Source: JAMXLO01 sp041487355 (GTDB lineage: Bacteria > Pseudomonadota > Alphaproteobacteria > Acetobacterales > Acetobacteraceae). Taken from it: a DNA stretch of 13,824 bases. Position 1 is the first letter of the stretch. Every line of letters starts with the position of its first letter. Below the pieces are notes generated by a model, which saw only the letters and a list, made by a program, of their open reading frames with translations, did not search any database and had not been told where the DNA came from. The DNA lies in NCBI GenBank assembly GCA_041487355.1, contig JBGPND010000139.1, positions 1 through 13,824 on the forward strand, written 5' to 3'. The position numbers were made by a program, and so were the translations under genes. Positions 6,630 through 12,646 of this stretch are shown in pieces.

Positions 6630-7016
6630 TCATCTCGCGTCGATCAGGCTGGCGGTGCAGTTCACGAAGCGCGTGGCTGTCTCGATCGCCTCAGTCGCCA
6701 GCTCAGGGGACACCTTGGAAGCGGGGCCGGTTTCGTAATCGGCAATGGCCTTGAGGTTGTAAGCACGGCCGAGGAAGGCTCGCAGCTCCATATCAAAGCG
6801 CGGCTCGTCCTTCATCAGCCGTCCAAGTTCGCGTTGCACGCCTCTATGCGTCTTAACGACCTTGTTGGTGCACTCAACGATCAACGCTTGCGCGGCGTGC
6901 AGGCCCGCGAGATACGCCGCGCGGCCTGCTTCGTCGGGCCAGTTGGCCAGCATGCCGTCCGCCTTCGCGAGACACTCGCGGGCCTTGTCCAGAAATGCGG
7001 CGGTCTCAGGCTTCAC
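6630..7016 (-). CDS. HEPN-domain protein (UPF0332-like), partner of the MNT protein
   Basis: The 128-residue all-helical protein matches the UPF0332/HEPN pattern: an AYLAGLHAAQALIVE helix (about 34-48), KTHRGVQ (55-61) and RAYNLKAIADYE (84-95). In MNT/HEPN toxin-antitoxin pairs the HEPN protein is the toxin, usually an RNase, and the nucleotidyltransferase the antitoxin. The standard R-x4-6-H motif is not obvious here, so RNase activity cannot be assumed. Translation starts at a GTG (7016) that overlaps the TGA of the MNT gene by 4 nt (GTGA), indicating translational coupling. No frame damage is seen. Confidence 0.85.
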   Translation of the reverse strand: MKPETAAFLDKARECLAKADGMLANWPDEAGRAAYLAGLHAAQALIVECTNKVVKTHRGVQRELGRLMKDEPRFDMELRAFLGRAYNLKAIADYETGPASKVSPELATEAIETATRFVNCTASLIDAR

Positions 7017-7336
7017 AGGTCGATGCCGTCCGTGCGAATCCCGAGCATCAACGGTGTGCGCTCGTTGTAGGAACCGGCGCGGTAGGGCATGGCATGAACG
7101 AACTCGCCGGTTTCGTCGAGGATGTCGGTGCTCAGGTCGGCCAGCCGATTCATTTCCGCGAACCGGTCGGTCATGTCGCGCAGAAACACTGCCACATCGT
7201 AGTCGGACTCAGCATGCGCCTCGCCGCGCGCGCGTGAGCCGAACAGCACCACGCGCTCGATCTGGCTGCCGTATATCTCGCGCAGCGCCTCGCGGAAGCG
7301 GACCAGCACGGGATCGTCTGTCAGTGTCGTCGTCAT
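7013..7336 (-). CDS. MNT-type minimal nucleotidyltransferase (antitoxin of HEPN pair)
   Basis: The 107-residue protein has the pol-beta-superfamily nucleotidyltransferase signature GSRARGEAHAESDYDVAV (residues 33-50), with the two metal-binding Asp of SDYD. MNT antitoxins block the HEPN partner; some do so by adding AMP to a Tyr of the toxin. The ATG at 7336 is chosen because GAGAG lies about 8 nt upstream and the protein begins MTTTLTDDPVLV. An in-frame TTG at 7354 is less likely. It is the first gene of the two-gene operon and is served by the promoter of repeat copy B. The short MTVKEM frame starting at 7397 overlaps it out of frame. Confidence 0.9.
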   Translation of the reverse strand: MTTTLTDDPVLVRFREALREIYGSQIERVVLFGSRARGEAHAESDYDVAVFLRDMTDRFAEMNRLADLSTDILDETGEFVHAMPYRAGSYNERTPLMLGIRTDGIDL

Positions 7337-7379
7337 TGCGGTCTCTCGATGCAACCGGCGGAGCCGAGGCGCCGCCGGG

Positions 7380-7460
7380 CATTTCCTTGACGGTCATCGC
7401 CGTCCCCGGCTGCAACGTGTGCGCAGCGTAGCACTGCCAATTTCCCTGTTCAAATATCCC
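7380..7460 (-). repeat. 81-bp promoter/5'-end repeat, copy B
   Basis: This is the second copy of the element at 5881-5961, differing at three positions. It drives, or once drove, the MNT/HEPN operon. Its own start codon (7397, ATG ACC GTC AAG GAA ATG) opens a frame continuing PGGASAPPVASRD that is not in frame with MNT. The peptide could be a short upstream open frame or a leftover of the gene from which the element was copied. Confidence 0.85.
7425..7453 (-). promoter_or_regulatory. Predicted sigma70 promoter in repeat copy B, upstream of MNT/HEPN
   Basis: TTGAAC (7448-7453) and TACGCT (7425-7430) are read on the minus strand with a 17-nt spacer. The MNT ATG lies about 90 nt downstream. The hexamers and spacer are identical to those in copy A. 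Confidence 0.5.
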
Positions 7461-7469
7461 GCGGTGGGT

Positions 7470-7508
7470 GCGGGAGGTGCGAAACCTCCCGCGTGCCGCA
7501 TAGCGGCA
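7470..7508 (-). terminator. Two adjacent perfect hairpins between the 7554 gene and the MNT promoter
   Basis: GCGGGAGGT (7470-7478), loop GCGAA and ACCTCCCGC (7484-7492) form a 9-bp stem. TGCCGC (7494-7499), ATA and GCGGCA (7503-7508) form a 6-bp stem. On the minus strand they follow the 7554-8222 gene and precede the MNT/HEPN promoter, as expected for a transcription stop. Neither has a T-run. Confidence 0.45.
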
Positions 7509-7553
7509 TCCTCGCAACGGCCCGGACGCGAGTCTTGCCGCCGCGCCTCCGCG

Positions 7554-8222
7554 TCATGCCGGATAGATGCGTCGGAACACGGCAGGCGAGCCTTCGTCCA
7601 GCCGCACATGTGGCCGCATGCGCGCGTTCCACGGATTGCCGGTGCGGGCACGGGCCCACTCCGGAGAGTCGGGCACGCCGGCATTTTCGAACTCGTAGAC
7701 CGTCAGATATTTCGGCTGGCCTTCAACGGCGAGATAGCGGCGCGCGCGGATGCAGCCGGGCACGGTGAGATAGCCCGGGATGTAGTTGGTGTTGTACCAG
7801 TCGTTGAATTCCTCCTCCATGGCGGCGGCGATATCGATCCGCCCCATTTGCAGGAATGGCGCCGGACCCATCGTGTTGTCGATCGGATTGGTCTTCACCG
7901 GGAAGATCAGGCGGTAGCCATTGAGCAGATAGTTGCGGCCGACATATCCGCCGGACGCCTTGGTCCGCCCCGGCGAAGGCTGATAGCGCACGGTGTCGAG
8001 GAACGCCGCGCTGCGCAGCACGTTGTGGTCCTCGAGCTCGTACATCGCCAGGTATTTCGGTCCGCCGCGCAACGCGACATAGCGGCCGGCGCTGAGGAAA
8101 CCCGGTACCTCCAGCAGGCGGCCGATGTGCTCCTCGTTGTACCAGCGATTGAATTCGTCCTCGTAGGCCGGATCGACATCCATCCAGGCCATCAGCAGCC
8201 CGGTGCCGCGGGTCTTGCCCAT
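7554..8222 (-). CDS. Duplicated ferredoxin-like (dimeric alpha-beta barrel) protein
   Basis: The 222-residue protein is an internal tandem duplication. In the first half EDEFNRWYNEEHIGRLL (about 21-37), VPGFLSAGRYVAL and GPKYLAMYEL line up with EEEFNDWYNTNYIPGYL, VPGCIRARRYLAV and QPKYLTVYEF in the second. The pattern of an FxxWYxxxHI helix followed by VPG and a Y-L-x-Y-E strand is typical of EthD-like or DUF4286-like dimeric alpha-beta-barrel proteins, which often accompany aromatic catabolism. No catalytic residue can be named. The ATG at 8222 has a strong GGAGG 6-8 nt upstream. It is divergent from the LigB-type dioxygenase, which suggests a shared pathway. Confidence 0.75.
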   Translation of the reverse strand: MGKTRGTGLLMAWMDVDPAYEDEFNRWYNEEHIGRLLEVPGFLSAGRYVALRGGPKYLAMYELEDHNVLRSAAFLDTVRYQPSPGRTKASGGYVGRNYLLNGYRLIFPVKTNPIDNTMGPAPFLQMGRIDIAAAMEEEFNDWYNTNYIPGYLTVPGCIRARRYLAVEGQPKYLTVYEFENAGVPDSPEWARARTGNPWNARMRPHVRLDEGSPAVFRRIYPA

Positions 8223-8252
8223 GATCGTTCCTCCGCTTCCCTCGCCCGGATG

Positions 8253-8280
8253 TTAGAGCACGTTCAGCATGACTGTAATC
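8253..8280. repeat. Second copy of the TTAGAGCA-type short repeat
   Basis: The segment beginning TTAGAGCACGTTCAGCATGA matches the repeat at 138-165 in 22 of 28 positions, including TTAGAGCA, TTCAG and TGACTG. It lies between the divergent genes at 8222 and 8438 and abuts the larger palindrome. Confidence 0.4.
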
Positions 8281-8283
8281 CCG

Positions 8284-8371
8284 CCGTGATGGGTATCGCT
8301 GCGCTCAACCCATCCTACGCCGCGGCGCCGGAGACCGTAGGATGGGTGGAGCGCAGCGATACCCATCACGG
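8284..8371. repeat. Widespread 'GTAGGATGGGT' palindromic repeat (36-bp arms)
   Basis: The arms 8284-8319 and 8336-8371 are reverse complements with a single mismatch; the loop is 16 nt. The core GTAGGATGGGTGGAGCGCAG belongs to a dispersed repeat seen in many bacterial phyla, often mistranslated as VGWVERSDTHH. It sits in the divergent promoter region of the 7554-8222 gene and the dioxygenase, leaving little room for other promoter elements. Confidence 0.85.
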
Positions 8372-8437
8372 TCGGCCCCGCCTGTCATTGACGGCCCCGC
8401 CGTCGCCACACCAGGATGCAGGCAGGAGGGACGTGCC

Positions 8438-9379
8438 ATGGCCCGACTGGTGGCTGCTTTCGGTTCGTCACACAGTCCGATGCTTGCCTCGCGCATCGAG
8501 GATTGGCAGGGTGGCTTCCTGACCCGCGATCAGGCGCGACAGTTTGTCGACCTCGACGGCAACCCCTGTAGCTACAACGAGCTGCTCGCGCGTGCGCCGG
8601 CGGACGCGCTGCAGCGGATCGCCCCCGAACATCTTGCGCGGCGCCACGGCGAGGCGATGGCAGCGATGGCGCGGCTGCACGACGATGTGGCGGCGGCGAA
8701 GCTGGACGCGCTGATCGTCGTCGGCGACGACCAGGAGGAGCTGTTCCACCACGACAACATGCCGGCGATCGGCATCTACTATGGCGAGACGATCCGCGGA
8801 CGCCTGCCCTACCAGAAGGCGGTGCAGGAAGCCGACTATCCGTGTCACGCCGCCCTTGCGCGCCACCTGATCGCGGTACTGCAGCAGGATGGTTTCGACC
8901 TTTCCGTCATGCGCTCACTCGCCGAGGGCCAGTGCGAGGGTCACGCGTATTCCTTCGTGCACCGGTTCTACCTGGCGGAAGGCGCCGTGCCGATCGTGCC
9001 GGTGTTCCTCAACGCATATTATCCGCCGAACCAGCCGTCGCCTGCGCGCTGCCTTGCCCTCGGCGAAGCCTTGCAACGCGCGATCGAAGCGTTCCCGCAG
9101 GACTTGCGGATCGGCGTCATGGCGTCGGGCGGACTCAGCCATTTCGTGGTGGACGAAACGTTCGACCTCGCGCTGATCGACGCGCTGCGCCGCAAGGATG
9201 CTGTATTCTTCCGCAATGCGCCGCTGAGCAAGCTGATGTCGGGCAGTTCCGAGATCCGCAACTGGATCTGCCTAGCCGGAACACTCGGGTCACTGGACCT
9301 TGCGTGGGCGAGCTATGTGCCAGGCTATCGCACGCCGGCGCTCAGCGGCACCGGGCTCTGCTTCGCCAGCTTCCGCTGA
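8438..9379 (+). CDS. Class III extradiol dioxygenase, LigB family
   Basis: The 313-residue protein is a LigB-type catalytic subunit. It has SSHSPML near the N-terminus (His12, equivalent to metal ligand His12 of LigB), SGGLSHF (His235, equivalent to catalytic His195) and SSEIRNW (Glu272, equivalent to ligand Glu242). The third ligand of LigB, in the NDH motif (His61), is replaced by Gln in GDDQEELFHHDNMPAI (95-112). Nearby His or Glu could serve instead. The likely reaction is non-haem-iron ring cleavage of a catechol-type substrate; the real substrate is unknown. The ATG at 8438 is preceded by GCAGGAGGG with 7-nt spacing, so the longer frame from 8342, which runs through the palindrome, is rejected. 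SnoaL-like and barrel proteins around it suggest an aromatic or polyketide-like catabolic cluster. Confidence 0.85.
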   Translation: MARLVAAFGSSHSPMLASRIEDWQGGFLTRDQARQFVDLDGNPCSYNELLARAPADALQRIAPEHLARRHGEAMAAMARLHDDVAAAKLDALIVVGDDQEELFHHDNMPAIGIYYGETIRGRLPYQKAVQEADYPCHAALARHLIAVLQQDGFDLSVMRSLAEGQCEGHAYSFVHRFYLAEGAVPIVPVFLNAYYPPNQPSPARCLALGEALQRAIEAFPQDLRIGVMASGGLSHFVVDETFDLALIDALRRKDAVFFRNAPLSKLMSGSSEIRNWICLAGTLGSLDLAWASYVPGYRTPALSGTGLCFASFR

Positions 9380-9400
9380 CCGGTCAAAGCCACGTCCGGC

Positions 9401-9500
9401 TGTCATTGCGACCGCGAGCGAAGCGTGGCGGGAAGCAATCTCGTGGTCGGCGCGCACTGACGATCGAGATTGCCGCGTCGCTGCGCTCCTCGCAATGACA
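9401..9500. repeat. GCAATGAC-type dispersed repeat, full two-ended copy
   Basis: TGTCATTGCGA (9401-9411) and TCGCAATGACA (9490-9500) are perfect terminal inverted repeats. An inner pair, GCAATCTCG (9435-9443) and CGAGATTGC (9465-9473), is also perfect, giving a nested palindrome of about 100 bp. It lies between the convergent 3' ends of the dioxygenase and the SnoaL-like gene, where it may act as a two-way transcription stop. Confidence 0.8.
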
Positions 9501-9525
9501 AGGGGGGCGTTGGCCGATCGAACGG

Positions 9526-9951
9526 TCAGATCCCGTCCAACGCGACCTCGTGGTCCAGCACCACGAGCCGGTACTTGAACAGCCACTCGCCACCGACCCT
9601 TGCCAACCGGCAATCGTAGCGGCCAGGCGCCAGCAGCTCGGTCTTGCCGTTCCGGGTGATGACATTCAGCAGGTAGCACGTCGCCCTTGCCTGATCGCCG
9701 TCCACCTGCACCGCCAGGTTCGAGATGAAGTGGCGCAATTGCGACCCGCGCTCGCGGAACCGCGCGAAGCGGACGGCGAAGTCCCGGATGCCCTGACGCC
9801 CCGAATAAATGCCGACGGCGGGACTTTCCAATGCGCCGTCCTCGGTAAAGCACCCGACGATTGTCTCTACATCGCCGGCATCGAGCGCCATGGTGTAGCG
9901 AACAAACAGGTCGTTGATCATCAGCCGGTCTGCCACCGACGGAGCCGCCAT
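9526..9951 (-). CDS. SnoaL-like (NTF2-fold) protein
   Basis: The 141-residue protein shows the SnoaL/NTF2-like cone fold pattern: an N-terminal helix VADRLMINDLFVRYTMALDA, then GDVETIVGCFTEDGALESP, GRQGIRDFAVRFA, RHFISNLAVQVDGDQARATC and a final GGEWLFKYRLVVLDHEV. Members include polyketide cyclases, isomerases, dehydratases and small subunits of aromatic dioxygenases; the exact activity cannot be read from sequence. The ATG at 9951 is chosen because AGGAGG lies at about 9957-9962. The longer frame to 9987 adds only low-quality residues. It is convergent with the LigB-type gene and divergent from the NIPSNAP gene across 115 bp, so regulation may be shared. Confidence 0.85.
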   Translation of the reverse strand: MAAPSVADRLMINDLFVRYTMALDAGDVETIVGCFTEDGALESPAVGIYSGRQGIRDFAVRFARFRERGSQLRHFISNLAVQVDGDQARATCYLLNVITRNGKTELLAPGRYDCRLARVGGEWLFKYRLVVLDHEVALDGI

Positions 9952-10066
9952 TTGCCACCTCCTCCCTCCAGTTCGATCCGATAACATCGGCCGTACCGCA
10001 GCCAGCTTGCGGAGTCGAGGGCATGGGCACTAACGTCCGCGCTGCAATCGACAGGGGAGGCGACCG

Positions 10067-10684
10067 ATGATCATCGAAATGCGGACCTACACATTGAAGC
10101 CGGGGAATATCCCGACATTCGAGGAGCGGTTCGGCGGGGCGCTCGCCATCCGGCAGAAATTCTCGAAGCTGGCCGCGTTCTGGCACACCGAGGTCGGCCC
10201 GCTGAATCAGGTGATCCACGTCTGGCCGTACGAGTCATTCGAGGAACGCACGCGCGTGCGCGCCGAGGCCACGAAGGCGGAAGGTTGGCCGCCCAACACG
10301 CGCGAGCTCACCATCGCGCAGCAGAGCGAGATCTTCCTGCCCGCGCCGTTCTCGCCGCCGCTCGAGCCGCGGCAGCTCGGCAACATCTACGAGATCCGCA
10401 TGTACACCTACGCGCCTGGCTCGATCCCCGGCGTGATCGAGCGCTGGAGCGAGAAGATCGGCGAGCGCGTGAAGCTGTCGCCGCTGGTCGGCGCCTGGTA
10501 CTCGGAGCTCGGCTCGCTCAACAAGTGGGTGCACATCTGGGCGTACAAGGACGCCGCCGAGCGCCAGCGCATCCGTGGCGAGGCGGTCAGCAAGGGCGTC
10601 TGGCCGCCGGGCTCGACCCCGGGCGTGCTGCTGAAGCAGGAGAATATGCTGGTGGTGCCGGCTGCGTTCTCGCCGCTGAAGTAG
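10067..10684 (+). CDS. NIPSNAP-family protein, two tandem domains
   Basis: The 205-residue protein has two NIPSNAP (dimeric alpha-beta-barrel) domains. The first runs from MIIEMRTYTLKPGNIPTFEE to RVRAEATKAEGWPPN and the second from IYEIRMYTYAPGSIPGVIER to RIRGEAVSKGVWPPG. The EIR-x-YT-x-PG-x-I-P motif opens both. The function of NIPSNAP domains in bacteria is not settled; they are common beside catabolic oxygenases and hydrolases. The ATG at 10067 has AGGGGAGG at 10052-10059. It is divergent from the SnoaL-like gene, which fits a common catabolic unit with the dioxygenase. Confidence 0.88.
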   Translation: MIIEMRTYTLKPGNIPTFEERFGGALAIRQKFSKLAAFWHTEVGPLNQVIHVWPYESFEERTRVRAEATKAEGWPPNTRELTIAQQSEIFLPAPFSPPLEPRQLGNIYEIRMYTYAPGSIPGVIERWSEKIGERVKLSPLVGAWYSELGSLNKWVHIWAYKDAAERQRIRGEAVSKGVWPPGSTPGVLLKQENMLVVPAAFSPLK

Positions 10685-10714
10685 CCGCCGGCTTCTGGCA
10701 CGCTTCGTGCTGGA

Positions 10715-10747
10715 CCTCCCGCAGTTTCAAACCCGAGCTGCGGGAGG
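10715..10747 (+). promoter_or_regulatory. Hairpin that would cover the ribosome site of the next gene
   Basis: CCTCCCGCAG (10715-10724) and CTGCGGGAGG (10738-10747) form a perfect 10-bp stem with a 13-nt loop. The right arm includes GGGAGG (10742-10747), the predicted Shine-Dalgarno sequence of the gene starting at 10754. It could also serve as the NIPSNAP terminator, but no T-run follows. The left arm is itself an anti-Shine-Dalgarno sequence. Confidence 0.5.
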
Positions 10748-10753
10748 CACCTC

Positions 10754-11161
10754 ATGTTTCCACTCATCGCCATCGGCGGCGTAATCGGCGCGGTGGTTTC
10801 GGCCATCCAGGGAGCGTCCTGGCTTTCCGACCATCTCGATTCCTCCAAGGCAGCCTCGGCAGGCGGCAAGGCCGCAGCGAAGCCACAGACGGACGCCAAG
10901 GTTTCCCCGTTCGAGGCGGCGCTTGCGGCACAAGCTGCCGGGCAGACCTTGCCGGGAAGCGGCGGCAGTGCCGCGTCGGCAAACAGCCCGACACCAGCCA
11001 CGGCCATCGTCCCGCCGATCCACGGCACCGACTACGATACGCTCGCCAGGATGAAGGCCGGCATCGTGGCCTACAGCCATATCGGCGAGCGTCACGGCAA
11101 CCACGCGGGAGCAGTCAAGCCGCCGGGTTCGGACGACAACAAGCCGATCACACAGTCATGA
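10754..11161 (+). CDS. Hypothetical small Ala/Gly-rich protein
   Basis: I do not recognise this 135-residue protein. It starts with a hydrophobic Gly/Ala-rich segment (MFPLIAIGGVIGAVVSAIQG), possibly a membrane helix with glycine-zipper character. A low-complexity Ala/Lys/Gly/Ser linker follows, then a short ordered piece (FEAALAAQAAGQTLPG), and the C-terminus contains HGTDYDTLARMKAGIVAYSHIGERHG. The start is supported by GGGAGG 7 nt before the ATG, although that site is inside a hairpin. It follows the NIPSNAP gene by 69 nt and could be co-transcribed. Codon and base use resemble the neighbours, so it is probably a real gene. Confidence 0.6.
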   Translation: MFPLIAIGGVIGAVVSAIQGASWLSDHLDSSKAASAGGKAAAKPQTDAKVSPFEAALAAQAAGQTLPGSGGSAASANSPTPATAIVPPIHGTDYDTLARMKAGIVAYSHIGERHGNHAGAVKPPGSDDNKPITQS

Positions 11162-11407
11162 GCGGTCAGGCGCACGGAGATCACTCCGGCGACGAAACCG
11201 AGAACGGCACGCATCGGCGGCTCCATCGAACGCATGGGCCTCTCCTGTCGCGTATGCGGCTGAAGCCGCTGCGGAGGCTCCGAGTCGCGTCAATGTCGAT
11301 GCCGATCCGGATCGGGGCTCCCGCGAAATGGGGCCGGTTGTGCCGCGGCTGCGTCCCGCTCTACGGTCGGGCCAGCGAAACATCCGCGGCGTCACGGAGG
11401 ACATCAT

Positions 11408-11917
11408 ATGCGGACAACGATCACGGCCTGCGCTGCCGCGCTGCTGGGCGGTCTCGCCTGCGCCGTCACTGGCGCGCGGGCGGATGACCTGCCGAAGCGC
11501 AAGCCCGGCCTGTGGGAGGTCACCATGCACACGGCGAGGGGAAATATGCCGCCGCAGGTGACTAAACTCTGCATCGACGCGGCGACCGATGCCGCGATGT
11601 ACAAGCTCGGCATGAACGCGGCGCAGGGCATGTGCAGCCGCAACGACATCCACCGCAGCGGCGACGTCGCCATTGTGGACTCGGAGTGCAAGATGGGTGA
11701 CATGAAGATGACGTCGCACGCGGTGGTCACGTTCACCGGCGACTCAGCATACAAGACCGACATCCAGTCGCATTTCGACCCGCCGATGATGGGCCGCAGT
11801 GACTCGTCGATGACGCAGGAGGCCAAGTGGACCGGCGCGTGTCCCGCCGATATGCAGCCGGGCGACATGGTCGGGCCGAACGGCATGAAGATGAACTTGA
11901 AGTCAATGGGGCAGTGA
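11408..11917 (+). CDS. Secreted DUF3617-family protein
   Basis: The 169-residue protein has a Sec signal peptide (residues 1-25, ending TGARA before DDLPKRKPGLWEVT) and the DUF3617 hallmarks: PGLWEVTMHT near the mature N-terminus, paired Cys residues (KLCIDA, GMCSRND, DSECKMGD, TGACPADM) and the Met-rich C-terminus MKMNLKSM. DUF3617 proteins are periplasmic, common in Proteobacteria and functionally uncharacterised. The Met/Asp/Cys richness might suggest metal binding, but this is speculation. The ATG at 11408 is preceded by GGAGG with 7-nt spacing. It converges with the higA antitoxin gene with only 19 nt between stops. Confidence 0.88.
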   Translation: MRTTITACAAALLGGLACAVTGARADDLPKRKPGLWEVTMHTARGNMPPQVTKLCIDAATDAAMYKLGMNAAQGMCSRNDIHRSGDVAIVDSECKMGDMKMTSHAVVTFTGDSAYKTDIQSHFDPPMMGRSDSSMTQEAKWTGACPADMQPGDMVGPNGMKMNLKSMGQ

Positions 11918-11936
11918 CGGTGCACGCGGCTCGCGG

Positions 11937-12239
11937 TCAGTCGGCGTCGGCCAGTTCGATCTTCAGGTGCTTGCCCAGCACGGAAGCCGCGCGATACAGC
12001 GTGTGAAGGGCAACGCCGGTGTTGGTGGGATCGAGCAGCCGATCGAGCTGAGCGCGGCTGGTCTGCATCGCCTCGGCCATCGCGGTCTTGCTGAGGCCGC
12101 GCTGGCGCATGGCTTCGCCCACTTGCCAGGCGATGACCTCCTTTACCGCAGCCTCCTCGACGACATCGAGGATGCCGTCCGCGGTAAGAAAGCTCTCGAA
12201 GCTGGAGCCGATCGGATGGATGGCGCGGCGTTCGGTCAT
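11937..12239 (-). CDS. HigA-like XRE-family antitoxin
   Basis: The 100-residue protein contains a helix-turn-helix domain (about 35-95): AMRQRGLSKTAMAEAMQTSR followed by AQLDRLLDPTNTGVALHTLY, with LHTLYRAASVLGKHLKIEL at the end. This is the usual antitoxin partner of Gp49/HigB-type toxins. It neutralises the toxin and represses the operon. The ATG at 12239 overlaps the toxin stop codon by 4 nt (ATGA), giving toxin-first order and translational coupling. The frame is open far upstream, but that part is the shadow of the toxin gene. The protein looks complete. Confidence 0.88.
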   Translation of the reverse strand: MTERRAIHPIGSSFESFLTADGILDVVEEAAVKEVIAWQVGEAMRQRGLSKTAMAEAMQTSRAQLDRLLDPTNTGVALHTLYRAASVLGKHLKIELADAD

Positions 12240-12646
12240 GTGCTGTTGTCCGGCGCGTCGACGGGGAGGCGACTTAGCCTTGCCTCCAGGCTCGCCTTGC
12301 GCACGCGCGCTGTGTTTAGGTCCACCTTCGGCGCCGTGCCAGACTTCTTGATGATCCCGTGCAACAGCACCGCGCTTCTGCCGACCTTGCAGAAGCTTCT
12401 GCCGATCTTGCAGAAGAAGATCCGCGCGATGCGGTTCTCCAGATGCGTGCGGATTTCCCACAGGCCTTGCCCGATTGCGTCGCATGTCGGCCATCCGTAT
12501 TCGACCTTCCGTATATCCTTGCCGATGGCCTGACGTTCGGCCGGAGACAACGTCTTCAACCACACTCGCACCGGTTCGTTGCCGATTTCGGTCCGGTAGA
12601 ACTCGGCTGTCACGGTACGCGGCGGCCGTAGAGGCAACGCTAGCAT
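12236..12646 (-). CDS. HigB/RelE-type toxin (phage Gp49-like family) with a 7-residue duplication
   Basis: The protein (136 residues from ATG 12646) carries the Gp49-like pattern: EFYRTEIGNEPVRVWLKTLS, GLWEIRTHLENRIARIFF, AVLLHGIIKKSGTAP and a helical C-terminus. Members cleave mRNA in association with the ribosome. It is unusual in containing FCKIGRS-FCKVGRS (78-91), a tandem duplication between two core beta-strands, normally linked by a short turn. The start is uncertain. The predicted promoter's -10 is only a few nt from the ATG at 12646, so the GTG at 12613 (VTAEFYRTE) or a leaderless start is possible. It precedes and overlaps higA. Confidence 0.85.
   Translation of the reverse strand: MLALPLRPPRTVTAEFYRTEIGNEPVRVWLKTLSPAERQAIGKDIRKVEYGWPTCDAIGQGLWEIRTHLENRIARIFFCKIGRSFCKVGRSAVLLHGIIKKSGTAPKVDLNTARVRKASLEARLSRLPVDAPDNST
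12374..12415. repeat. 21-bp tandem duplication inside the higB-type toxin gene
   Basis: The unit GCTTCTGCCGACCTTGCAGA plus a final A (12374-12394) is followed by a copy (12395-12415) with a single base change (C at 12385, T at 12406). The length keeps the reading frame and adds seven residues to the toxin. Confidence 0.9.

Noticed and set aside
7419..8522. 367-codon plus-strand frame over the duplicated barrel gene
   Set aside because: Antisense shadow of the 7554-8222 gene; its end includes the VGWVERSDTHH translation of the palindromic repeat, a known false-gene signature.
10285..11487. 400-codon plus-strand frame across the NIPSNAP and small hypothetical genes
   Set aside because: Arg/Ala/His-rich product running through two better-supported frames, a hairpin and an intergenic gap; no ribosome site or known motif.
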